A stretch of 64,000 bases of DNA from Achromobacter seleniivolatilans (lineage in GTDB: Bacteria > Pseudomonadota > Gammaproteobacteria > Burkholderiales > Burkholderiaceae_B), in contig NZ_CP132976.1 in NCBI RefSeq assembly GCF_030864005.1, positions 3,534,001 to 3,598,000 of the forward strand. The letters run 5' to 3'. The notes under the pieces are model-generated. The model worked only from the letters and a program-made list of their open reading frames with translations. It had not been told where the DNA came from and made no database searches. Of this stretch, positions 55,065-64,000 are shown in pieces (positions within the stretch are counted from its first letter, which is position 1; every line of letters begins with the position of its first letter). A program made the position numbers and the translations under genes.

Positions 55065-55121
55065 GCTGCACGGCGCCGCGATGCGTGCTGCGCGTGGCGC
55101 GGCAAGCGGGCTTGTCATAGG

Positions 55122-55159
55122 CTGATCCGGCAGTTGAGACCGGCTTACTGCCGGATCAG
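55122..55159. terminator. Perfect 13-bp inverted repeat hairpin
   Basis: CTGATCCGGCAGT and ACTGCCGGATCAG flank a 12-base loop. It lies 154 bp after the stop at 55313 and 58 bp upstream of the DUF2628 start, so it could be a terminator for the former or a leader element of the latter. It has no T run. Confidence 0.55.
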
Positions 55160-55312
55160 TCAGATCATTGGAATGCGATGTCGTAAAGCCCCCGAGTCAA
55201 TATGCCGGACCAAGCGGCAGGGAAAATTCTCGTGGGCATGCTACGCGCCAGCCCGGGCCAAGGGCATAGTAGAAATTTGAATTCCGGCAATTCAATGTTT
55301 ATTGCGCTTGCC

Positions 55313-56368
55313 TCACGTCAGATAAGACGTCACTTCTTCCGGCGTCAGATAGCGCCTGAACGTCATGGCCGGTTGCTGCGCCGCGTGAATGATGCCGTTA
55401 AAGCCCGACCAATTGCGCTTCGTGCCCTCGTCCGTCTCCAGCGCAATCAATACCCGCTTGCCGTGCTTGGACATATTGTGGCGAAGCGCAGCTTCCCCCC
55501 ATGCCCACAGCATCGCATTGACCAGTTCGCCATTGGCATAGGCGCCAATCTGCAACCATTGAAAATCCGCAGTGTCGCCATCCATATCTGGCTCGCGCTG
55601 GGCAATCTCCCGCTTGACGCCCAACGCCTGCGCGTGCTCGCCGATCATGATCTGCAACAACGTGAACGCGTGGAAGGTATTGTTGATCGCATGCGCGTCG
55701 GCCACAAAACCCGTTTTGGATGTGGGCAGCACCACCACCAATTCGTGCTCGTAACTGACCTGCGCCGCCATCCACAAATAATGCAGCTGCTCAAACGGCA
55801 AGCTATCGTTATTGGTCGCCATGGGGTGCAGCAGCGCCATTAGCTCCTGATCCGAAACAAAGCCTTGGTGATTGCCTTGATCACGCATCAGCATCGTCAT
55901 CATGGGCAACACCAGAACATCCACGGCCTCTTGCAAGGCTTCGATTTCCCAACGCTTATCTTGTGGGAGCGCAGCCATTTTTCCCTGAGCATCGATCCAG
56001 ACCTGGCGGTCGGCCTCTTCGACTTCTTCGTCGTCTTCTTCAACCTCTTGCGCGCAATACGGGCGCAGCGTGTGCAACCAAACTCGCAACAGCGTTTGCA
56101 GCGTGGGAAAAAGAATAGCGGGATCGGCGTCGTCTTCCACCAGCGAGCCGCACATCAACGCCAAGGCGCTGGCGCGGTTTGGATGCAGAGCAGGCAGCAA
56201 CTCGGCACAAAACACGAGACTGGGATTGTCCTGGCCCGGCTCCTGGGCATGGGCGTAAAACGCGCTGACTTCCGGCCGTTGGAAGAATTGCTCCAAGGGG
56301 TCCAGGTCGTCCGGCTTGGTAACCGGGGAACGGAGCGTATCGGCAAGATCGGCGTGGCAGGTGGTCAT
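55313..56368 (-). CDS. Hypothetical protein, 351 residues
   Basis: A soluble acidic protein I cannot place in a family. It starts MTTCHADLADTLRSPVTKP and holds an acidic stretch VEEDDEEVEEADRQV near residue 115. The C-terminal half has EHELVVVLPTSKTGFVADAHA, FHAFTLLQIMIGEHAQALGV and NRNWSGFNGI-type segments. ATG 56368 is preferred over TTG 56413, although neither has a strong ribosome site. No signal peptide, nucleotide-binding or nuclease motif was found. It is a single gene, with the broken kinase upstream. Confidence 0.6.
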   Translation of the reverse strand: MTTCHADLADTLRSPVTKPDDLDPLEQFFQRPEVSAFYAHAQEPGQDNPSLVFCAELLPALHPNRASALALMCGSLVEDDADPAILFPTLQTLLRVWLHTLRPYCAQEVEEDDEEVEEADRQVWIDAQGKMAALPQDKRWEIEALQEAVDVLVLPMMTMLMRDQGNHQGFVSDQELMALLHPMATNNDSLPFEQLHYLWMAAQVSYEHELVVVLPTSKTGFVADAHAINNTFHAFTLLQIMIGEHAQALGVKREIAQREPDMDGDTADFQWLQIGAYANGELVNAMLWAWGEAALRHNMSKHGKRVLIALETDEGTKRNWSGFNGIIHAAQQPAMTFRRYLTPEEVTSYLT

Positions 56369-56526
56369 GGAGGCAAAGGCAAGATAGCTGAGGACTGACG
56401 CCCAACCAGGCAAGAAAATCCAGGCGGCGACTACTGATCGAGGAGTTTACTGAAACGCAGCGTGCGGGACTTGGGTAAACAAGGCTGCTGGTCTCTGTGG
56501 GCGGCGCTAAATACGACCAGTTCCGT

Positions 56527-57056
56527 CTATCGACTAAGTTGCGCCGATCGATAAAAGCGCCCAAGTTCCGCCGTTGTAGCCAATCTCAGTTTGGGCAGGC
56601 GTATGTCTTCGTACATCTCTGCATAGCGCCGCCGATTGGCGGGAGTCACAACAGCGATGTGATGAATCATCCGCCATTTCACAGAATCTCTACCCCCTTC
56701 CAACCCGCCGCGCCGGTCGCGTTCAAACCAACTGCGGCGAATGTAGCGGAATAGGCTGGCAGCGGTAGACAAGTCCAGCAGGATGAATCCGGTTGCTCGC
56801 TCCAATCGTTGAGCAAGCGTGAGCGTGTAGTTGCCCTCCATGACCCATTGATCTTGCTGTATCGCAAGATCATGCAAGCGAACAAATTCCGCTTCAGGCC
56901 GGGGCCGCCAATCCGTATTGGGCGCGTGAAACAGCTGATCAAGATGAATCGCCGGAATGCCACGCTTGCGCGCTATAGCCTCTGCCAGCGTGGATTACCA
57001 CTGTTGGAAGGCCCCAGCAGGCAGATTCGCGGGCCGAGCTCGTCAAGCATGTTCAT
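56527..57056 (-). pseudogene. P-loop kinase-like protein, frameshifted in Walker A
   Basis: The minus strand from ATG 57056 reads MNMLDELGPRICLLGPSNSG and then breaks; the expected continuation K-S-T-L-A-E-A-I-A-R-K-R-G is in the next frame. Exactly one A is missing from the AAA lysine codon of the P-loop GPSNSGKST, near 56995. Downstream the other frame continues smoothly to the stop at 56527 (IHLDQLFHAPNTDW, QWVMEGNYTLTL, LDLSTAASLFRYIRRS). It is a small adenylate-kinase-like ATPase of about 176 residues. Either the gene is dead or the base is a sequencing error. The later part alone (from 56877) looks intact and could be annotated as a separate gene. Confidence 0.8.
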
Positions 57057-57110
57057 AGGTGAGTTCGGACTCATGCCGGATGCGGCAACGTTGGCGAGTA
57101 AGACCTGACG

Positions 57111-57250
57111 CTAGTTGGCTGCGGCGATGTGGGCTTGGGTGACCTCGGGCACCAGTTACGCAAGGGCTTGCGGCGCTCGAATATCGCAGCGACGACATAG
57201 CGTTCTTCGTTAAAAGAATCGGTCAACTCCCGCCCGATCGTTTCAGAGCC
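57111..57250 (-). pseudogene. Remnant of a small gene, frameshifted
   Basis: Just past the stop of the receiver gene the minus strand reads GSETIGRELTDSFNEERYVV and then AAIFERRKPLRN in one frame, continuing only in another frame as LVPEVTQAHIAAAN with a stop at 57111. The shift, near 57155, could be one missing C. There is no clear start codon. The piece looks like the 3' end of a lost gene. Identity unknown. Confidence 0.4.
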
Positions 57251-57253
57251 GCT

Positions 57254-57703
57254 TTATACCGCCGGGACTGGAATGCACGCCGAGCCGATTCCAATTGGGC
57301 TCAGAAGGCCATCCAACTTGGTCCGATGGTGCAACTGCCGCGCCGGAGCGGGCGTCAAGCGGCGGACGGTTTCCAGCACATCCAGCGGCTCGGCAGGTTT
57401 ACGCATGTAGGCCGCATACCCTTCGCAGACCTCGCCAATTTCGTATTCCGGACGGCCGCTCAACACGAGCACAGGCGTTTCATTCAGATAGGCGTTGTCG
57501 CGCATGGCGGTGAGCAATGCTCCGCCATTCATGCCCGGCATGGAAAAGTCCGTGATCACGAGGTCCGGACGCAAGGCAATCATCTGCTGCAACGCGGTGA
57601 GTCCATCCGTGTGCGCCGTGACGTCATACCCCTCGCCAATCAGGAACTCGCTCAACATTTCGATCAACATCGGCTGATCGTCGACCAAAAGAATTTTTGT
57701 CAT
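57254..57703 (-). CDS. Stand-alone response regulator receiver protein
   Basis: A 149-residue CheY-like protein with no output domain. The acid pocket has DDQP, phospho-acceptor Asp52 in DLVITDFSMPG, and the conserved Lys102 in YMRKPAEP. The final 35 residues are a non-conserved tail. No kinase gene lies nearby, so it is an orphan; it may serve a phosphorelay. A possible -10 TACAAT on the minus strand in the upstream gap may belong to its promoter. Confidence 0.85.
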   Translation of the reverse strand: MTKILLVDDQPMLIEMLSEFLIGEGYDVTAHTDGLTALQQMIALRPDLVITDFSMPGMNGGALLTAMRDNAYLNETPVLVLSGRPEYEIGEVCEGYAAYMRKPAEPLDVLETVRRLTPAPARQLHHRTKLDGLLSPIGIGSACIPVPAV

Positions 57704-58029
57704 GGTGATTCAGTGCCACGTACTGCACATGGGTGTGGTTCTGGTTGCCGTAGCGGAAAGCCGCATGCTAGGGCATGCACGCGGTTCCAGTGTGTAGTAA
57801 TTGTATCGGGACGAAACCCGACACAAACAACGGGCCGTCAGCCAAGCATTTCTGATGCTCTGCCGCACACGCAACGATGAGAAGAGCTGTTGGCTATCAC
57901 GTCGTGCGCGCCCCGGGGTAAAGATGGGAGGGCGATGTCGCCACCAACGCAACCTGTCATAAATGTTGTTTTAGTGGCCATAAAAGTACTTCTATGAAGG
58001 TACCCCGCGTCGCACGCCCCCCGCGTTAC
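57704..58029. other. Intergenic region upstream of receiver gene
   Basis: A 326-bp stretch with a possible receiver-gene promoter (TACAAT on the minus strand near 57805) and a GCATGC-GCATGC inverted repeat near 57765. I see no gene in it. Confidence 0.5.
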
Positions 58030-58839
58030 CTACTTCCGCCCAGCGTCCTGCTCCACCACCATATCCAGCACATACACCTTGGACGGCGCATCTGCGGGCG
58101 GGTTCTTCCAGTCGTACCGCTTCACGCGCAGTACAGTCCGCACGCCATCCTTGTGCTCAAACCCCTCAATCGACTGATACAGCGGATGCCACTTGTCCTG
58201 CGTAGGCTGTTGAATGCCAGCCTCGTTATAGCGGCGTTCACGCACCATCAGGCACTGGTAGTTGGGAATCATCGGGTGGCTGCATTCTGCTTTTTTTGCC
58301 GCCACTTCCAAGAACATGATTTCGCCCGTGCTGCCGTACAGGGTTTCCGGCGTCGGTTCTCCAACAAACTTCAGAACGCTGCCGTCCTTGGCAATCAGCT
58401 CCAGGCCGGGTTCGGCCGTATCGCCGGATAAAGTCGCGCGCAAATCGCCTTTGAGGCGTTGGCCTATCTCGGCGTCCAGCTGCATCAGACTCTGGTCGCA
58501 AGCCTTCATCGTCGATGCCAGGTTCTCCACATGCAGCACGCCGTTCTTGAAGCTATAGCCGCCAAACTGCGCATTGCAGCCGCCGCGAATGTTCAAGGCG
58601 TCTTTCGAGAAGGTCAGGCGCAGTTGATGTTCGATACCGGTCTGCAAAGCCGGAATGGACTTACCCGACGCATCGGCCGCGGACGTCAGGCGCCAGTAGT
58701 AGGCGGGCAGCGTCAATTGGCTGGCAGGCGCGGTGGTGGTGGTCGGCATGGAGGACGATCCTTCGCTAGGAGAGGAAACGGGCGCGCAGGCCTGAAGCAG
58801 CGCGGCGCAAGCGGACGCAAGGAGGATTATTTTTTTCAT
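58030..58839 (-). CDS. META and DUF4377 domain lipoprotein
   Basis: A 269-residue secreted lipoprotein. The start MKKIILLASACAALLQAC at 58839 has AGGAACG before it and gives a lipobox (LLQAC). The META domain occupies about 50-165 (YYWRLTSAADASGKS, RGGCNAQFGGYSFKNG, LASTMKACDQSLMQLD). DUF4377 follows (LMVRERRYNEAGIQQ, FYQSIEGFEH-like end). Members of the META family are heat-shock or stress-linked (HslJ in E. coli), with an unclear biochemical role. It is a single-gene unit. Confidence 0.88.
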   Translation of the reverse strand: MKKIILLASACAALLQACAPVSSPSEGSSSMPTTTTAPASQLTLPAYYWRLTSAADASGKSIPALQTGIEHQLRLTFSKDALNIRGGCNAQFGGYSFKNGVLHVENLASTMKACDQSLMQLDAEIGQRLKGDLRATLSGDTAEPGLELIAKDGSVLKFVGEPTPETLYGSTGEIMFLEVAAKKAECSHPMIPNYQCLMVRERRYNEAGIQQPTQDKWHPLYQSIEGFEHKDGVRTVLRVKRYDWKNPPADAPSKVYVLDMVVEQDAGRK

Positions 58840-59124
58840 GGTTCGTTCCTGTAAGCCGGATGGCGCTGATGAAAAGCGGCATTCTACGTCCGTAGCGTGG
58901 ACGATTTTAGCGAACAGGCATCCATACAGTTTCAAAATCTTGCGGCAGCGTCGCCAAAATCCAAGGCATGGCGCCGGCTGACAAGCAGCCGGTTTCATAC
59001 GGAATGCGCCGGCGTTATCCAGGCGCCCACCCTGCCGCCAGCCTGAAGTTCGTTATTACAGACTGACACTCAACACGCCTCATTCCTGCACCCGCACGGC
59101 GCAACCCGCAGCACGGGCAATGCC

Positions 59125-62100
59125 TTACACGACCCGCAACATTCCCATCTCTTCACGCAGCACACCACGGGCAGTCAGTTCAGAGACCGCGAGTCCGACC
59201 CGGGTTTCCGCATCCGCCAAAGTCCGCGCCATTCCCAGCATCCGGCATACGGACTTGATGACGTCGGACGTGGGTGCATTGCCCGTCGTGGCCATGACGT
59301 GCAGCACGCCGTTGGCCAGTTCACGCACGCTGACATCGTCGACCCGGCGCCGCGTGGCGTCATCGTCGCCCGCAGGCCGGAAATCGCTCCATTCTTCGGG
59401 CCTCACATTCGCGGGCCAATAAAACGTGGCATTGCCTTCCTCGGTCTGCCCCACGTCTGCCGGGGTCAAGGTACGCAATCTTTCCACGATCCGGACGCCC
59501 GTCCGCTCCAGGCCCCAGGCCCGTGCCACTTTGCGATGGAGCACCGTTTCGGCAATCGGCCCCTCTGTTTCTATCACTACGCGCAGTTGTTCAGCCAACT
59601 GATCATTGTTGCTGCGGCTGTAGAACGCCTCTGAGTCACCGCCGCTCAGGTCCGCCAACTGATACGCCGTCAAGCCGCCAGTGGTTCCGGTGGATGCCCA
59701 AGCGCCCTCTTCGGTCGTGATCGAAAACTCCACGGCCCCGCTGACGTCCGAAGCATCCCCGTCCTGCGCCGTCGCATCGGCCTCTGGCTCGGCTTCGATC
59801 TCGCGTTCCAGTTCGGCATTCAAGCGCGTCAGCAACTTCTCGACTTCCCGCTCCGGATTGATCCACCAGTCGGTGGACCACACACGATGCAGCTTCCATC
59901 CCAAGCCTTCCAGCACCACCTGCCGCAAGCGGTCTCGATCGCGCGCCGTGGCGCCAGAGTGATACGCCCTGCCATCGCACTCCACCCCCAGCAAATACCG
60001 GCCCGGCGCGCGCGGATCGACCACGCCCATATCCAGGCGATAACCCGAGCAACCCACTTGCGGATGCACGACCCAACCGCGCTCGCGCAGCACCTTGATG
60101 ACCTGCGTCTCGAACGGGCTGTCCGGTTCGCGGCCGGTGGGCAACGACTGTTCGACCAAGGCGCGCGGCCCTTTCAGCGCAAATTCCAGGTAGTGCTTCA
60201 AGTCCCGCACGCCTGCCGCGCGCACGCGCGACAGATCAATCTGTTCCGGCATGAGGGTGCTGTAGATCACGACGCCTTCACGCGCGCGGGAGATCGCGAC
60301 GTTCAAGCGGCGGTGTCCGCCCTCGCCGTTCAACGGCCCGAAGTTCATCGTCATCTTGCCGGCCGCATCGGGGCCGAAGGTGATCGAAAAATAGATCACG
60401 TCGCGCTCGTCGCCCTGCACGTTTTCCAGGTTCTTGATGAACAAGGGTTCGCGCGACTGCGCAGATATCGCCTTGTCCAATTCCGCGTTGGCGCGGCGGC
60501 GCGCGTCCAGCAGCGTTTCAATCAACGACTGCTGGGGCTGGTTGAAGGTAACGACCCCCAGCGTTTGACGGCGGCGGTTCTTATCCAGATAGTGCTGCTC
60601 GATGCCCTGCACAATGGCTTCGGCTTCACGGCGGTTGGTTCGGCTGCCGCCGCGGTCGTATATACCCGCGACCTTCTCCAGCCGCACAGCCACATCGTCC
60701 GTCACGGGCGACGGGAAGGTGATCAATTGCGAGTCATAGTAGGTGACGTTGCTGAAGGTGATCAGGCTTTCGTGTTTGCTGCGATAGTGCCATTGCAAGC
60801 GCAGACGGTTCATGTCGGCGCCCAGGCACTCGTCCAGAATGCTTTCCAGGTCTTCAACCTGGCCATCGTCGCCCGCGCCATCTTCTTCGACGGTAGATTT
60901 GCTGAAGAAGCTGGTTGGCGGCAGTTGCTTGGTGTCGCCCACCACCACCAGTTGCTGGCCACGGGCAATGGCGCCCACGGAATCCCACACGGGTATTTGC
61001 GAAGCTTCGTCGAAGACAACCACGTCGAACTGAGTATGCCCCGCATCCAGGTACTGGGCCACGGACAGCGGCGACATCAGCAGGCACGGTTTCAGTTTGG
61101 GCAACAGCGACGGCAGCCGCTGCATTAACTGGCGCACCGGAACGTGACGCGTCTTCTTTTGCAATTCGCGGCGCAGCAGGCCCAGTTCACTATCGGGGCT
61201 GACCAGGATGCCATTGCCAGCGGGCACCTTGCCTGCCAGCACCGCAGCAATATAGGCGGACGTCAGTTGCTGGAAGCGGTCATCGGCCTGGCGGAATTCA
61301 CGAATCTTACGTTCGTGATCGGCGCTGGAAAAAGAGCGCAGCACAGGCGAGTGGTCAATGATCTTCTTCACCCACCAATTGCGGTAGCTGAACTCAAAAT
61401 GGGCCTCGATCTGCGCCAACGGCACGCTGCCTTGCTCCAGCGACGTGACCACACCTTGCAATTGCAGCTGCATCGCCTGTTCACGGGCCTGACGCCAGAC
61501 GCACCACGGCATCAGGAACTGCTTGTTGTGGCGCCACCCTGCGATGACGCCCTGGATACGTTCCAGCGCGCCATTGACGTCCAAACCTCCAGAAAGCGGC
61601 TGCGTGGGTTTGGCCAACATGTCCACTTCAGCCTGCTTATCTTGCAGCACACGCCAGGCGTTACGAGTTTCCAGCAGGCTCTTGCCCAGTGCTGCGCCGG
61701 GCATCAAGAAGGCGCGGTTCTCGCCCACTAGCGGTTGCAGGCGCGTGCGCAGGTCCGCCGCCGTTGCTGGGTCGCCCGCCATCAACGTGACGGCATCAGC
61801 AAAACGCTGCGCCCATTGCTCATGACGCTGCACTTGTTCCCAATCCGTCGTCAGGCCCGTATAGGAATCTTGCAGCAGCCGTTGGGCGTCAGTCTTCAGA
61901 ACCGCCAATTCACGGTCTTCAATATTGACCAAGGCCAACGGGGTCAGCACCGCGCTGATCGCGGCATCGTCCGGGCGTTGCGCATCTGCGCGATAGGCCG
62001 CCAGGCGTTTACGGATGCCGCCTTTGGCGAACACAGACTTGGGCCACCACGACGAGCAGGCGGACAGCCACTCGGCCTTTAGCGTGTTGGCATCCAGTTC

Positions 62101-64000
62101 CGCCAGTTGCGCATTCCACTGCGCGCCCACCTGCGCCCAGTGCGCATTACGCGCCAGGCCGTGCCTGGCCATGGCCTGCACCTGGAATCGGGTTGCGGAA
62201 TCGTGCGCTTGCGCCGCCAGGCCCGCAGGCACTTGAGGGGCAGCCAGCAGCACATCGATCAACGCGTCCAGCTTCGCGTAGGCCGCCATGCTCAGACCCG
62301 CGCCCGGCAATCCCAACCCCTCGCCGGCGGTAGCGGCCAGCGCCTTGAATGCGGCAATCGCCTGATCCAGCCCCTGAGCGGCAACCAGCAGAGCATCCTG
62401 CCAACTTGGGCTCCATTCGGCCATGCCGATGTGCGCCAGCGGGTGGCCATGCAGCTTGCCCAGCTCACCAGACAAGGTAGACATGCGCCTTGCGGTCTCG
62501 CGCAGTTGGGCCAGATCCTTGCGGGCGTGCGCCTGCGCATCGGGCCACGTCATCGGCGACGGTTCCAGGCCGGCATACTCGATGCAAGTGCCAATGGCGT
62601 CGTAAACGGTCAGGCCGTTAGGATGCTCGTGATGCAGGGCATCAACCAATCCATTCAATTCCTGGCGCAACACGCTCAGATGTTCGGCTTCGCGGGCCCA
62701 ATCGTCGCTGGTGCGCTGACCGCTGTGATCCAGCGCCTTGCCCAACTGCTGCAAGACTTCAGATTTGCGCGCTTTGGATGAGTGCAGTTCCAAACAGAAT
62801 GGACCCAGGCCGATGTTGGCCAGACGCCGATGCACGACTTCCAGCGCAGCCATTTTCTCGGACACGAACAACACCGTCTTGCCACGCGCCAGCAGGTGCG
62901 CGATCAGATTGGTGATGGTCTGGCTTTTGCCCGTTCCGGGCGGCCCTTCCAGCACCAGATCCCGTCCTGCGTCCACGGCGCAGATCGCTTTGAGCTGCGA
63001 CGAATCGGACAACAGAGGTGTCAACAGGTCTTCGGGTTTGTAGCTGTCATCCAGCCGATCAAAACGTTCGTCAAAGGGTTCTTTGGCAAAAGCCTGTCCG
63101 GGGTGATCGATCAGATGCTGGACGACGCGATTGGCTTTGAGCTGCTCGGTGCGGTCCTGCAAGTCTTTCCACATCAGGTACTTGGTGAACGAGAAGATGC
63201 CCAGATGCACCTGTTCCAGCACCTCCCACCCAGCAATTTCCCGCACGGCAAGCCGAAACGCTTGCAGCACGCGGGCCACGTCCACGCCTTTGTCGTCGGC
63301 AGGCAAAATATCCAGGCCCGGAATGCGCAGTTCGTAGTTGTTGCGCAGCATTTGCAGCAACGTGGGGTTGATGATGGTCTCGTCATCGTGACGCACCAGC
63401 CGGAAGCCGCTGCGCACCGATTGACGCTGCAAGGACACAGGCACCAAAATCAGCGGCGCCATATGCGCGCTTTCCGCGCCAGGGCTTTCGGTCCAGCGCA
63501 ACATGCCCATCGCCAGGTAAAGCGTATTCGCGCCGCCTTCTTCCAGGCCCGTACGCGCCGCGCTAAATATCGTCAGCAGGTTGGCGTCCAACGCTTCTTG
63601 CGTCACACGGGCAATCAGCTCCTTGTTGCCTAACGCTTCCAGCGCCATATCGTCCAGCGGCGGCCGCCCGCCCCGGCTCACATGCACTTCGGACATACGC
63701 GGATCATTGCCTTCCATCAAGGCAGCGGGCAAGGGGCGAATGCGGAACTCGCTGCCGTCCACGATCGCGTCTTCCAACCGCGCCAGATCGGGCGCGACCA
63801 GTGGCAACGTCGACTTGGTCAGTTTGAAGTTAAGCAAGCGATTACGCAGCGTCAGGTCGAGCAGGCGCGACTTCCATTTGGCCAGACGGCCCTCCGGCGT
63901 GTCGTCGACAGGTTCCAGGCTGATGACGAACTCTGGATCCAGCGGCGGCAGGTCGGGCGTGGGCTCGATGGCGGCCGGCCGTTCGGTGGATTCCGTATCG
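59125..64000 (-). CDS. DUF4011-helicase-nuclease-DUF3320 protein, N-terminus outside window
   Basis: At least 1625 residues are visible and reading stays open to the window edge, so the real start lies beyond 64000; the codon at 63837 is internal. Near the edge, KSRLLDLTLRNRLLNFKL is the DUF4011 signature. Then comes an SF1 helicase/ATPase: Walker A EGPPGTGKSQTITNL (near 62950), and FDEASQIPVWD. Further motifs are GDTKQLPPTSF and DVIYFSITFG. The region ending YRLDMGVVDP and GVECDGRAYHSG is a Vsr/DUF559-like PD-(D/E)xK nuclease, followed by a DUF3320-like C-terminus (VIVDG-type end, RVGLAVSELTARGVL). Such single-gene fusions are candidates for phage defence (Hhe-type, by recollection). Confidence 0.85.
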   Translation of the reverse strand, partial: DTESTERPAAIEPTPDLPPLDPEFVISLEPVDDTPEGRLAKWKSRLLDLTLRNRLLNFKLTKSTLPLVAPDLARLEDAIVDGSEFRIRPLPAALMEGNDPRMSEVHVSRGGRPPLDDMALEALGNKELIARVTQEALDANLLTIFSAARTGLEEGGANTLYLAMGMLRWTESPGAESAHMAPLILVPVSLQRQSVRSGFRLVRHDDETIINPTLLQMLRNNYELRIPGLDILPADDKGVDVARVLQAFRLAVREIAGWEVLEQVHLGIFSFTKYLMWKDLQDRTEQLKANRVVQHLIDHPGQAFAKEPFDERFDRLDDSYKPEDLLTPLLSDSSQLKAICAVDAGRDLVLEGPPGTGKSQTITNLIAHLLARGKTVLFVSEKMAALEVVHRRLANIGLGPFCLELHSSKARKSEVLQQLGKALDHSGQRTSDDWAREAEHLSVLRQELNGLVDALHHEHPNGLTVYDAIGTCIEYAGLEPSPMTWPDAQAHARKDLAQLRETARRMSTLSGELGKLHGHPLAHIGMAEWSPSWQDALLVAAQGLDQAIAAFKALAATAGEGLGLPGAGLSMAAYAKLDALIDVLLAAPQVPAGLAAQAHDSATRFQVQAMARHGLARNAHWAQVGAQWNAQLAELDANTLKAEWLSACSSWWPKSVFAKGGIRKRLAAYRADAQRPDDAAISAVLTPLALVNIEDRELAVLKTDAQRLLQDSYTGLTTDWEQVQRHEQWAQRFADAVTLMAGDPATAADLRTRLQPLVGENRAFLMPGAALGKSLLETRNAWRVLQDKQAEVDMLAKPTQPLSGGLDVNGALERIQGVIAGWRHNKQFLMPWCVWRQAREQAMQLQLQGVVTSLEQGSVPLAQIEAHFEFSYRNWWVKKIIDHSPVLRSFSSADHERKIREFRQADDRFQQLTSAYIAAVLAGKVPAGNGILVSPDSELGLLRRELQKKTRHVPVRQLMQRLPSLLPKLKPCLLMSPLSVAQYLDAGHTQFDVVVFDEASQIPVWDSVGAIARGQQLVVVGDTKQLPPTSFFSKSTVEEDGAGDDGQVEDLESILDECLGADMNRLRLQWHYRSKHESLITFSNVTYYDSQLITFPSPVTDDVAVRLEKVAGIYDRGGSRTNRREAEAIVQGIEQHYLDKNRRRQTLGVVTFNQPQQSLIETLLDARRRANAELDKAISAQSREPLFIKNLENVQGDERDVIYFSITFGPDAAGKMTMNFGPLNGEGGHRRLNVAISRAREGVVIYSTLMPEQIDLSRVRAAGVRDLKHYLEFALKGPRALVEQSLPTGREPDSPFETQVIKVLRERGWVVHPQVGCSGYRLDMGVVDPRAPGRYLLGVECDGRAYHSGATARDRDRLRQVVLEGLGWKLHRVWSTDWWINPEREVEKLLTRLNAELEREIEAEPEADATAQDGDASDVSGAVEFSITTEEGAWASTGTTGGLTAYQLADLSGGDSEAFYSRSNNDQLAEQLRVVIETEGPIAETVLHRKVARAWGLERTGVRIVERLRTLTPADVGQTEEGNATFYWPANVRPEEWSDFRPAGDDDATRRRVDDVSVRELANGVLHVMATTGNAPTSDVIKSVCRMLGMARTLADAETRVGLAVSELTARGVLREEMGMLRVV

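Noticed and set aside
57111..57250. Functional small gene downstream of the receiver gene
   Set aside because: It has no start codon in frame and requires a frameshift; kept only as a possible remnant.
59887..61128. Plus-strand frame of 413 codons within the helicase gene
   Set aside because: Antisense to helicase and nuclease motifs, with no fold of its own.
1..64000. CRISPR arrays, tRNA or rRNA genes, insertion sequences, prophage
   Set aside because: I scanned the gaps for repeats, cloverleaf-like runs and transposase or integrase motifs and saw none.

Overview
The window looks like the chromosome of a high-GC beta-proteobacterium of the Alcaligenaceae, most likely Achromobacter or a close Bordetella relative. 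This is inferred from codon use, stacked FecI/FecR/TonB-receptor modules, a GGT-N7-ACC type NorR promoter as described in Ralstonia, DUF4148 and DUF1272 small proteins, and a PhaB-type reductase. Nearly everything is chromosome-like. No tRNA, rRNA, CRISPR array, insertion sequence or phage gene was seen.

Layout. (1) 1-14148: the tail of a FecR anti-sigma gene and a siderophore receptor; a minus-strand operon with an alpha/beta hydrolase, two permeases, a double ATPase, a GntR/FCD regulator and an oligopeptide-type binding protein, with the same TTGGCGCCAA palindrome in front of both of its transcription units; then a complete FecI-FecR-receptor module behind a Fur-like box. (2) 14161-17969: DUF808 and DUF1272 proteins, then a nitric-oxide response pair, ytfE and norR, facing away from three GGT-N7-ACC sites and a sigma54 promoter. 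(3) 17983-22038: a third FecI-FecR-receptor module on the minus strand. (4) 22745-37597: the most striking locus, a VreA-VreI-VreR-like cell-surface signalling set followed by a 4165-residue filamentous-haemagglutinin-like exoprotein with a TPS domain near the N-terminus and a DUF3739-like C-terminus. No TpsB transporter gene is in view.

(5) 37658-43402: small and hypothetical genes, a cold-shock protein, a LysE exporter and a RelE/XRE toxin-antitoxin pair. (6) 43458-48931: a PhaB-like reductase with an altered nucleotide-binding loop, a CitMHS transporter, and a divergent response regulator, sensor kinase and periplasmic binding protein. (7) 49034-59000: unknown proteins, a LuxR-type regulator, a three-gene NADAR operon, a P-loop kinase gene broken by a frameshift in its Walker A codon, a stand-alone receiver protein and a META/DUF4377 lipoprotein. 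(8) 59125 to the edge: a giant DUF4011-helicase-nuclease-DUF3320 protein of the kind found in phage-defence surveys, with its N-terminus outside the window.

How it fits together: four sigma/anti-sigma signalling modules lie within 38 kb. Three serve siderophore receptors and have Fur-like boxes. The fourth has no visible Fur box and appears wired to a secreted adhesin-like exoprotein instead of iron uptake. Starts were chosen from Shine-Dalgarno spacing and gene overlap; family names come from motif recognition, without database searches.
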